This document shows, piece by piece, positions 1 to 4,632 of a DNA stretch of 5,340 nucleotides. The position numbers and the translations under genes are program-made. This DNA comes from JBBRUG01 sp038247995 (lineage in GTDB: Bacteria; Chloroflexota; Chloroflexia; Chloroflexales; Chloroflexaceae). The first letter of the stretch is position 1. Each line of letters begins with the position of its first letter. Location of the stretch: NCBI GenBank assembly GCA_038247995.1, contig JBBRUG010000379.1:1-5340 (forward strand), given 5' to 3'. Under the pieces are notes generated by a model. The model was not told the origin of the DNA, made no database searches, and saw only the letters and a program-made list of their open reading frames with translations.

Positions 1-86
1 AGTCGTCCCTCCCGATCCCATCGCTGTAATGTCTTCACGGAGACGCCGATCCGCTCCGCAAATTGACGCACCGTGTATGTACTCAT
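1..86 (-). CDS. tnpA: IS607-family serine recombinase/transposase TnpA, N-terminal part only
   Basis: This is the first 28 complete codons of a gene that leaves the window on the left. The peptide starts MSTYTVRQFAERIGVSV and continues KTLQRWDREGR. It is a MerR-like winged-helix DNA-binding domain in the form characteristic of IS607-family TnpA: a Y/T-V-x-Q/E-F-A opening, the GVSVKTLQRWDREG recognition helix, then an R-L/K turn. In this family the N-terminal DNA-binding domain precedes a serine-recombinase catalytic domain, which would lie outside the window, usually followed by a tnpB gene. The ATG at 86 matches the usual family start. I see no Shine-Dalgarno sequence, and the predicted promoter lies only a few bases upstream, so the transcript may be nearly leaderless. 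An isolated MerR-type excisionase is the main alternative, but the motif fits IS607 better. Confidence 0.85.
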   Translation of the reverse strand, partial: MSTYTVRQFAERIGVSVKTLQRWDREGR

Positions 87-507
87 ACTGCGTCGTATAG
101 CACACTTTTGGGTATTCTACAAAGGCTATGTCATGGCTCCGCGTAGCCAACGCTAACCCAATGCCCCAAAATGTCGTCAGCATCGGGAAGACGGCAATCA
201 TTGATACCGACGGTAGCCCGGCGACTTCGAGCAGCCCCAGCGCCAGCGTTAACAGACCCGTTACACCAACGGCGAATGCCAACCCGCTGAGGTGAATACG
301 CTGCTGCAACTCGTCGATCCGGCTCAGGAGGCGTGCATAAGCCCAGACGCCGTAGGCAATCGGCAGTACCGGTAGTAACGCCACAGGGTAGCGCCAGAGC
401 GCCTCGTCGAAGGTACGCAGCACCGTCACGCTAATCAGCAAACATACCATATAACCGAGCATCGCCAGTGCAAACTGGCGCGTGTAGGTTCTATAGACTG
501 AACGCAT
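1..507 (-). CDS. Small four-helix membrane protein; 3' end replaced by insertion-element sequence, no stop in window
   Basis: The ATG at 507 is preceded by GGAGGA (forward 512-517) at 5 bp spacing, an excellent ribosome site. Residues 1 to about 123 form a typical small integral membrane protein. Helices lie near 13-31, 40-60, 76-96 and 102-121, and a cytoplasmic loop carries the motif RIDELQQRIHLSGLAFAV (63-80). From memory, a family of roughly 120-130 residue proteins of unknown function shares this loop (DELQ-R-IQLEALAFA) and normally ends soon after the fourth helix with a basic tail, as here at LALATR (118-123). After that the frame continues, with unrelated composition, for at least 46 codons across the tnpA start and off the left edge. 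The native part is therefore about 136-507. The protein probably has an abnormal C-terminus caused by the insertion. In other genomes such genes are, as I recall, often followed by a small XRE-type regulator; none is visible here. Confidence 0.7.
   Translation of the reverse strand, partial: MRSVYRTYTRQFALAMLGYMVCLLISVTVLRTFDEALWRYPVALLPVLPIAYGVWAYARLLSRIDELQQRIHLSGLAFAVGVTGLLTLALGLLEVAGLPSVSMIAVFPMLTTFWGIGLALATRSHDIAFVEYPKVCYTTQYEYIHGASICGADRRLREDITAMGSGGTT
94..122 (-). promoter_or_regulatory. Putative tnpA promoter
   Basis: On the minus strand TTGTAG (forward 117-122) is followed after 17 bp by TATACG (forward 94-99). A TGC directly in front of the hexamer makes an extended -10. The predicted start is only a few bases before the tnpA ATG. 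Both hexamers are imperfect, so this is a moderate call. Confidence 0.4.
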
Positions 508-520
508 TATATCCTCCATG

Positions 521-538
521 TGTCAAGTTCACTTTACA
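521..538. promoter_or_regulatory. Operator-like dyad, copy A (at transcription start)
   Basis: TGTCAAGTTCACTTTACA is an 18-bp near-palindrome: seven of its nine symmetric pairs match. It overlaps the predicted transcription start of the leftward promoter. Copies B and C share the same core. Confidence 0.55.
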
Positions 539-543
539 TATAG

Positions 544-572
544 AGGATAGCACACTAGAAGCGCATTGTCAA
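544..572 (-). promoter_or_regulatory. Sigma70-type promoter of the small membrane protein gene
   Basis: On the minus strand a perfect TTGACA (forward 567-572) is separated by exactly 17 bp from TATCCT (forward 544-549), which is preceded by TGC as an extended -10. Transcription should start near 537, giving a leader of about 30 nt that contains the GGAGGA ribosome site. The -35 lies inside one operator-like dyad and the predicted start lies at the edge of another, which suggests repression. Confidence 0.7.
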
Positions 573-584
573 GTAAGCTTTACA
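567..584. promoter_or_regulatory. Operator-like dyad, copy B (over the -35)
   Basis: TGTCAAGTAAGCTTTACA matches copy A at 15 of 18 positions. Its left half contains the -35 hexamer of the leftward promoter, so a bound regulator would compete with RNA polymerase. It lies 46 bp from copy A, start to start. Confidence 0.55.
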
Positions 585-587
585 AAA

Positions 588-605
588 AGACAAGTAAGCT
601 TGACG
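588..605. promoter_or_regulatory. Operator-like dyad, copy C (upstream)
   Basis: AGACAAGTAAGCTTGACG is a weaker copy that shares the CAAGTAAGCTT core with copy B. It starts 21 bp from copy B, two DNA turns, so two dimers would bind the same face. On the minus strand a CAAG-loop-CTTG followed by a T-rich run also lies here, just past the DUF2085 gene, but its 4-bp stem is too short to call a terminator. Confidence 0.45.
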
Positions 606-617
606 CTTAGGATCGGT

Positions 618-1457
618 TCACCCGGCAAACCTGATCCAGGCCAACCCGCCGACAAAGAGCACTGTGGGCAACAGGGCGACACATGCCGGGCGGGCGAGCT
701 GGATCAGCCGGGTAACGCGGCGGGTATAGCCCATTCCTACGGCGCTCAGCATCAGGAAGACTACAAACACTTCGCCGAGCAGCCCGAACACACCGAAGAA
801 GGCCAGCGGCCAGTAGAACAGGCCGATTCCACTGTACACCAGGGTAAACAGCACCCCGTTGAGTAGCAGCAGGGCGCCGAAGCCGGGCCAATCGAGCACC
901 GGTCGGCGCGGCTCCGGGTTGGCGCGCAGGCCACGGTTGAACACAACCAGCAGCAGCGATGTGAGTGCCGTGCCGAAGAGCGCCCCGCTGATCGTGCGCA
1001 GATCGTTGCGCGGCGGGTAGAGGTAGGCCCGGCCGGTGTCTTCGAGCAGCGAGTTGAAGCCGTCGAAGACCATTGCCGCCGCGCCCAGGCCCAGCACAAT
1101 CAGTAGCGCACGGGTCGGTAATGCGGCAGCGCGGCAATGCCCACGGGCGAACGAGTAGCCCAGGTTGATCAGAAAAGCGCCGTAAATGCCGAGGTTGCGC
1201 GCGCATACCGGCAGTGCCAGTTCGCCGAGGTACACCAGGTGTTTCTGGGCTACCAGGCCATGAACGGCGGCGAAGAGCTTCCATTGCAGCGTCTGGCCGG
1301 GCCAGAGTAGGAAGGCGAACAATCCGCCGCCGAGCAGTAGCGCAAAGATCAGCGCCCAGCGTCGGTCGTCGGGGGCAGGATCTGTCGTCGGCGTTTGTCG
1401 TGCTGCAATGCGCCTGCGGGCCAGTTCGAGAATGTCTTCGGGTTGGGGTTGTGTCAT
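618..1457 (-). CDS. DUF2085-type polytopic membrane protein
   Basis: This is a 279-residue integral membrane protein of unknown biochemical function. The N-terminal 33 residues are polar and basic (ELARRRIAARQ). About seven helices follow, the first near 34-51. The DUF2085 signature is visible: LPVCARNLGIYGAFL (82-96) matches the family's L-P-x-C-A-R-x-x-G-I-Y segment, VFDGFNSLLEDTG (130-142) matches the D-G-F/x-Q-L-L-G helix, and NDLRTISGALFG (151-162) matches the N-x-L-R-x-x-T/S-G-x-L-F-G segment. It is longer than the minimal family because it carries extra C-terminal helices. The family's second cysteine (CARC) is asparagine here, and the upstream Cys-His pair is represented only by HGLVAQKH (66-73), so this is a divergent member. 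It starts 12 bp after the stop of the upstream small membrane gene, so the two are probably co-transcribed. The ribosome site (AGG about 8 bp upstream) is weak. Confidence 0.8.
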   Translation of the reverse strand: MTQPQPEDILELARRRIAARQTPTTDPAPDDRRWALIFALLLGGGLFAFLLWPGQTLQWKLFAAVHGLVAQKHLVYLGELALPVCARNLGIYGAFLINLGYSFARGHCRAAALPTRALLIVLGLGAAAMVFDGFNSLLEDTGRAYLYPPRNDLRTISGALFGTALTSLLLVVFNRGLRANPEPRRPVLDWPGFGALLLLNGVLFTLVYSGIGLFYWPLAFFGVFGLLGEVFVVFLMLSAVGMGYTRRVTRLIQLARPACVALLPTVLFVGGLAWIRFAG

Positions 1458-1469
1458 AGCGCCTGGTGC

Positions 1470-1745
1470 TTAATCCACCCACCCGATCCCTAACCCGCTG
1501 AAGATCGCGATCACGACGAAGAAGGCGCTATAGGTGGGAAAGGCGACGGCCAGCAGCAAGAAGATCAGTGTGATCACGCCGAGCAGGCGCCGTTTGCGCG
1601 CTTTTACCCGGCCATCGAGCCGGTAGTAATATTCGGCAACCTCCGGGTCGTTCAAGTCGATGTTATCGGGTGGCCGGAGGCCCTTATCAAGCGGTTGTTT
1701 CATCACATCTGCCATACACGAAAAACGCTTCAACAGGTTGATCAT
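1470..1745 (-). CDS. Small two-helix membrane protein, function unknown
   Basis: The predicted 91-residue protein has a polar acidic N-terminal half (NIDLNDPEVAEYYYRLDGR, 28-46), a basic patch (RVKARKRR, 46-53) and two closely spaced hydrophobic helices (about 54-70 and 72-89). This looks like a hairpin in the membrane with the N-terminus in the cytoplasm. I do not recognise the family. It directly precedes the DUF2085 gene with a 12-bp gap, so it is probably a partner or accessory subunit in a two-gene operon. The start is uncertain: internal ATG codons at 1715 and 1703 are alternatives, none of the three has a strong ribosome site, and a TATGAT -10-like hexamer (forward 1741-1746) overlaps the first ATG. 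If that hexamer is the real -10, translation must begin at one of the inner codons. Confidence 0.6.
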   Translation of the reverse strand: MINLLKRFSCMADVMKQPLDKGLRPPDNIDLNDPEVAEYYYRLDGRVKARKRRLLGVITLIFLLLAVAFPTYSAFFVVIAIFSGLGIGWVD

Positions 1746-1804
1746 AGCGTAATCGGCGTTGGAGCGTAACCATCGCAGGGCCGAATGCGACGAATGCGAT
1801 GTAT

Positions 1805-1886
1805 GGTTCCCTGGTTCTTTTGTTCCTTAGTTCTTTTGTTCCTTAGTTCTTTTGTTCTAGTTCTTTTGTTCCTTAGTTCCTTGGTT
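1805..1886. repeat. Degenerate 8-bp tandem repeat, about ten units
   Basis: Read on the minus strand, the tract directly follows the lactonase stop codon and consists of units with consensus AACNAARG: AACCAAGG, AACTAAGG, AACAAAAG and so on, with AACTAAGG and AACAAAAG alternating. One unit is shortened to 6 bp (AACTAG) and the last is a 4-bp partial. It makes up most of the 141-bp gap between the lactonase and the small membrane gene. I see no terminator hairpin in it. Confidence 0.85.
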
Positions 1887-2762
1887 CTACAACTGCGCCG
1901 TGGCTGCCGCCAGCCCCTTTGCTGCGCCCTTGTAGCGGAACAACCCGCCGGCGTGCGGTTGGGCGGCGCGCTCTTCAGCGCTCAGACCGGTACTTGCCGT
2001 GGTGATGTACAATTCGTCGAGATTGGGGCCGCCAAACCAGCACGAGGTGACCCGCGCCACCGGGAGGTGAATCGTCTGGAGTAAACTGCCATCAGTTGGG
2101 TTCCAGCGGGTCACCCGGCTGCCGCCCCAATGCGCAATCCAGAGCATGCCTTCGGCGTCGATCGTCATGCCGTCGGGCGAGCCGGTGGCCTTATCGATGC
2201 TGATCACATTGCGCCGACCGCTGATCGCGCCGGTCGCCAAAGCATAATCGAAGGCGGCGACGGCCTGTGTCGGGGTGTCGATGTAGTAGAGGGTTGTGTT
2301 GTCCAGGCTCCAGGCGATCCCGTTGGACACACCAACGTCGCTGACCATGCTATGCACCCTGCCGTCGGGATCAAAGCGGTACAGGCTGCCCGCGCCGGGA
2401 CGGTCGTCGAGGGCCATCGTGCCGGCCCAGAAGCGCCCCACCGGGTCGCACTTGCCGTCGTTGAAGCGGATTCTCGGCTGCGGCGGCGTAAACTCCCAGA
2501 GCGGCGTGATTGCGCCGGTATCCAGATTCAGGCCCGCGATGCCTTGCTCCACGGCCAGCAGCAAGCCGCCGGCTGCGCGCGACACCACCGTGCCGACCAT
2601 CTGCCCCACTGCGTAGCTGCGCTGGGCGCCGGTTTCCGGGTGGTAACTGTGTACCTGGCCGGCGCTAATATCGACCCAGTAGAGCGTCTGCGTTGCGCCT
2701 TCCCAGATCGCGCCCTCGCCTAGTTCGGCATGGGCATCGATGATCAGTTCGACAGCGGACAT
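1887..2762 (-). CDS. SMP-30/gluconolactonase (LRE) family sugar lactonase
   Basis: A cytoplasmic six-bladed beta-propeller lactonase of 291 residues, the usual length for the family. It hydrolyses an aldonolactone to the free sugar acid using one divalent metal. Metal and active-site residues are intact and close to the positions I recall for mammalian SMP-30: Glu16 in LGEGAIW, Arg99 and Asn101 in RFNDGKCDP, Asn147 in VSNGIAWS, and Asp197 in SPDGMTIDAEG. The WAGTM and LWIAHW strands are also typical. I chose the ATG at 2762 because family homology begins right there (MSAVELIIDAHAELGEG) and GGAG lies 9 bp upstream. An open frame extends to 2837 but would overlap the upstream dehydratase gene. 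It follows that gene by 68 bp on the same strand, so the pair forms a pathway operon. Substrate is not determined; a galactono- or similar aldonolactone is plausible from context. Its stop codon touches the octamer repeat. Confidence 0.92.
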   Translation of the reverse strand: MSAVELIIDAHAELGEGAIWEGATQTLYWVDISAGQVHSYHPETGAQRSYAVGQMVGTVVSRAAGGLLLAVEQGIAGLNLDTGAITPLWEFTPPQPRIRFNDGKCDPVGRFWAGTMALDDRPGAGSLYRFDPDGRVHSMVSDVGVSNGIAWSLDNTTLYYIDTPTQAVAAFDYALATGAISGRRNVISIDKATGSPDGMTIDAEGMLWIAHWGGSRVTRWNPTDGSLLQTIHLPVARVTSCWFGGPNLDELYITTASTGLSAEERAAQPHAGGLFRYKGAAKGLAAATAQL

Positions 2763-2780
2763 AACGATCTGCTCCATTCT

Positions 2781-2825
2781 GTGGTGGGCAGGTTCCATCA
2801 CGAAGCTGCGCAACCTGCCTACTAC
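2781..2825 (-). other. Intercistronic imperfect stem-loop
   Basis: Arms at 2781-2794 and 2812-2825 are inverted repeats with 12 of 14 positions matching, including a perfect 8-bp core (GGCAGGTT / AACCTGCC), around a 17-nt loop. It fills most of the gap between the dehydratase stop and the lactonase start. No T-run follows on the minus strand, so it is not a simple terminator. It could protect the upstream part of the message or tune expression of the second gene. Confidence 0.55.
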
Positions 2826-2830
2826 ACCCC

Positions 2831-3958
2831 TTACCAATTCGTAAATGAGCCGTCCGGGCGGCGGAACTGCGGCACCGGCGCGAAGTGCTCGCTAATGGTG
2901 GCGACAAGCTCGGCGCCGGCAGGCTCGAATACCACGCCTAGCCCCGGCTCGGCAACGGGCCAGAGCTTACCTGCGCGGAACTGGCAGCCCTGCGTGAGGT
3001 GTGGCGGCAAGTGCGGTGCAGCGCCCAAAATCTCCATCAGCGCCGGCACCGGCTGGGCGCAGAGCACATGGACCAGCGCGGCCAGCGCAATCGGGCCGGT
3101 GAAGTGCGGCACCAGGCTTACGTAGTGCGTCTCGCAGAGCGCGGCGATCTTCAGCAGTTCGGTGATCCCGCCGACGTTCGGCAGTGTAACCCGCAGATGA
3201 TCGATCAGCCGGCGCTCGATCAGCTCATTACAATCCCAGCGGTCGCCGAATTGCTCACCCACGGCGATTGGCACCCGGGTCTGGCTGCGCAACATGGCCA
3301 GCGCGCCCGGGTTCTCCGAACGCAGCGGATCTTCAATAAACAGCGGATTGAGTGCTTCGAGCAGCGTGCAGAGCCGCACGGCGTCGGGCATGTCGAGGCG
3401 AGTGTGGAAATCGATATTCCAATCGGCGGCGGGGCCAATCGCCTCGCGGATCGCTTGGCAGTGCGCGTAAGTTGCATCGACCATGCGGCGCACGTCGAAT
3501 ACCCCGTCGGTCGGGTCGGCAACGGACGTGCGGAATGCGCGGAAGCCGGCGGCGATGCAAGCCTGCGCCGTGGCGGCGAGGCTACCCTGAGCTGGAAATG
3601 CCGTGCTATAACACTCGACATAATCACGAGTAAGCCCGCCAAGCAGTTCGTAGACCGGCACGCCGAGCGCCTTGCCTTTAAGATCCCAGAGCGCTAAGTC
3701 GAGCGCGCCGATGGCGTGAAGTTTCTCGCGTCCGGCGGGGTAGAAGTAGCCGCGGTACAACATCTGCCAGAGGTGTTGGATGCGCAGCGGGTCGGCGCCA
3801 ATCAGCATCGCGGCGCATTGGGCGATCGTATCGGGTGCGCCGCCTTCACCCACGCCGACAATCCCGGCGTCGGTTTCGACCAGCACAACGAAGTTGCTCT
3901 GACTAAACGTCGGGTTCACCTGCTGCGGACGGTAACAGTGGATCTGGGTGATCTGCAT
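2831..3958 (-). CDS. Mandelate racemase/muconate lactonizing enzyme family sugar-acid dehydratase (D-galactonate dehydratase-like)
   Basis: A 375-residue enolase-superfamily protein: an N-terminal capping domain (about 1-115), then a TIM-type barrel. It should remove water from an aldonate to give a 2-keto-3-deoxyaldonate with Mg2+. Key residues are all present: metal ligands Asp183 (NIDFHTRLD), Glu209 (LFIEDPL) and Glu235 (AVGEQF), catalytic His185, His285 (LVPHFTGPIALAA), and Glu309 (LMEILG). With the start at 3958 these fall at the same numbers I recall for E. coli DgoD (183, 185, 209, 235, 285), which supports both the family and the start. GAGG lies 5 bp before that ATG; an upstream in-frame ATG at 3997 would lie in the promoter region. 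The capping segment ALDLALWDLKGKALGVPVYE is classic for the superfamily. WDCNELIERRLIDHLR also resembles mannonate and gluconate dehydratase relatives, so the exact substrate remains open. It is the first gene of an operon with the lactonase. Confidence 0.88.
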   Translation of the reverse strand: MQITQIHCYRPQQVNPTFSQSNFVVLVETDAGIVGVGEGGAPDTIAQCAAMLIGADPLRIQHLWQMLYRGYFYPAGREKLHAIGALDLALWDLKGKALGVPVYELLGGLTRDYVECYSTAFPAQGSLAATAQACIAAGFRAFRTSVADPTDGVFDVRRMVDATYAHCQAIREAIGPAADWNIDFHTRLDMPDAVRLCTLLEALNPLFIEDPLRSENPGALAMLRSQTRVPIAVGEQFGDRWDCNELIERRLIDHLRVTLPNVGGITELLKIAALCETHYVSLVPHFTGPIALAALVHVLCAQPVPALMEILGAAPHLPPHLTQGCQFRAGKLWPVAEPGLGVVFEPAGAELVATISEHFAPVPQFRRPDGSFTNW

Positions 3959-3997
3959 GAGTGCCTCAGCCGGAACAAAGCGCGGGAGCGTTGGCAC

Positions 3998-4026
3998 AGT
4001 ATAGCGGAGAGCGGGAGAGCGGTAAA
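3998..4026 (-). promoter_or_regulatory. Promoter of the dehydratase-lactonase operon
   Basis: On the minus strand TTTACC (forward 4021-4026) is followed after exactly 17 bp by TATACT (forward 3998-4003), a strong -10. The start would be near 3991, giving a leader of about 33 nt to the ATG at 3958. The spacer and the -35 lie within the degenerate octamer repeats; the -35 comes from the single variant unit AGCGGTAA. Confidence 0.6.
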
Positions 4027-4036
4027 GCGGGAGAGC
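4003..4036. repeat. Degenerate 8-bp repeat (AGCGGGAG type), about four units
   Basis: The units are AGCGGAG, AGCGGGAG, AGCGGTAA, AGCGGGAG and a partial AGC. They overlap the operon promoter and lie 7 bp from the second, perfect octamer array. Confidence 0.7.
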
Positions 4037-4043
4037 AGTACTT

Positions 4044-4107
4044 GATCATCAGATCATCAGATCATCAGATCATCAGATCATCAGATCATCAGATCATCAG
4101 ATCATCA
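4044..4107. repeat. Perfect octamer tandem repeat (GATCATCA)8
   Basis: Eight uninterrupted copies of GATCATCA, followed by GAC. The array contains eight evenly spaced GATC sites. Its near edge lies 17 bp upstream of the predicted -35 of the dehydratase operon, in the position of an upstream promoter element. Perfect copies imply recent expansion or active slippage. Confidence 0.97.
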
Positions 4108-4143
4108 GACGATTTGGCCCTTGCCCCGTGTGTCCCCATGCCT

Positions 4144-4161
4144 CCTGAATCCTGAATCCTG
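4144..4161. repeat. Short heptamer repeat (CCTGAAT)2.6
   Basis: Two full copies of CCTGAAT plus CCTG. It ends exactly where recognisable alpha-galactosidase coding sequence begins. Confidence 0.6.
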
Positions 4162-4162
4162 G

Positions 4163-4432
4163 CTCGATCACACCTCTGAAGAGCGTGCCGAAGCTACGCG
4201 ACTGATCGCGCTCTACAAAGAGCTGCGCCCGCTCATTCAGGGCGGTGGGCTGTATCGCTTGCGTTCGCCGCACGGCCACGCCTTTTCGGCGGTAGAATAT
4301 GTCGCGCCGGATCAATCTGAAGCGGTGATCTTCGCCTTCCGTACCCATCTGCCGCCGCGTATGCGCCTACCGGCGCTGCTGCTGTGCGGGCGCGATCCTG
4401 CGGCGCGCTACGCAATCGAAGGCCCAATGTAG
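4163..4432 (+). pseudogene. 3' relic of a GH36 alpha-galactosidase gene
   Basis: The open frame encodes only the last 89 residues of what looks like a family GH36 alpha-galactosidase, an enzyme of roughly 700 residues that releases terminal galactose from oligosaccharides. Recognisable features are TSEERAEATRLIALYKELRP, then LYRLRSP, the VEYVAPDQSEAVIFAFR segment and the LCGRDPAARYAIEG ending, matching the C-terminal beta-sandwich of that family from memory. The catalytic barrel is absent. In-frame sequence to the left is only the CCTGAAT repeat and unrelated DNA; the only extended start is a TTG at 4121 without a ribosome site. No stop or frameshift interrupts the relic, so the loss may be recent. 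It is divergent from the sugar-acid operon, consistent with a former galactoside-use locus. A small independent protein is possible but less likely. Confidence 0.7.
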
Positions 4433-4530
4433 TGCGTTCAGGGCAGGCCTAGATGCAACTCGGCCTCGAACTCCAGCTTGAAGATTTTCAGAGCGTGGTA
4501 GTGCGTGTGCGACAGATATGAGCATAGTTG
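4433..4530. other. Non-coding spacer, nothing assigned
   Basis: No convincing promoter, RNA or plus-strand gene is seen. On the minus strand 4438-4519 can be read as a short peptide ending LKIFKLEFEAELHLGLP before a TGA, which looks like a protein C-terminus but has no start or recognisable family. Confidence 0.3.
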
Positions 4531-4603
4531 ATCCGCAGATGACCCAGATTGCGCAGATGATAGCGACAGAATGGCTGCGTCCTCATCTGCGTCATCTGCG
4601 GAT
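4531..4603. repeat. Large imperfect inverted repeat (ATCCGCAGATGAC type)
   Basis: ATCCGCAGATGAC (4531-4543) is the exact inverse of GTCATCTGCGGAT (4591-4603). A second pair, GCAGATGA (4553-4560) and TCATCTGC (4583-4590), continues the stem after a 9-nt bulge, leaving a 22-nt loop. It lies 29 bp before the ATG of the next gene. Motifs of the CGCAGATGA type recur as dispersed palindromes in several environmental bacterial genomes, as I recall, so it is probably a REP-like element. No T-run follows, so it is not a clear terminator. Confidence 0.7.
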
Positions 4604-4632
4604 GTATGTGTGAATATACCCAGGATTACATT

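Larger units (their letters stand above)
1..135 (-). mobile_element. Left part of an IS607-like insertion element (edge approximate)
   Basis: The element is inferred from the tnpA start and from the point near 127-139 where the neighbouring membrane protein stops looking like its family. IS607 elements make no target-site duplication and have no long terminal inverted repeats, so the exact edge cannot be read here. The right-hand part lies outside the window. Confidence 0.5.

Noticed and set aside
585..605. Rho-independent terminator after the DUF2085 gene
   Set aside because: The minus strand shows CAAG-loop-CTTG and a T-rich run, but a 4-bp AT-rich stem is too weak. The sequence is better explained as an operator copy.
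607..1482. 291-codon open frame on the minus strand over the DUF2085 gene
   Set aside because: It is rich in Arg, Pro and Ala with no family features, and the other frame encodes a clear membrane protein. It is a high-GC shadow.
2130..2723. 197-codon open frame on the plus strand opposite the lactonase
   Set aside because: The minus strand carries intact lactonase motifs. The plus frame is its antisense shadow.
2999..3697. 232-codon open frame on the plus strand opposite the dehydratase
   Set aside because: All enolase-superfamily residues are on the other strand, and this frame has no recognisable motif or ribosome site.
4044..4107. CRISPR-like array from regularly repeated GATCATCA
   Set aside because: The 8-bp units are contiguous with no spacers, so this is a simple tandem repeat.
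4615..4620. TATACC as a -10 for the TRIC-family gene
   Set aside because: It lies too close to the ribosome site and start codon, and no -35 is found at suitable spacing.
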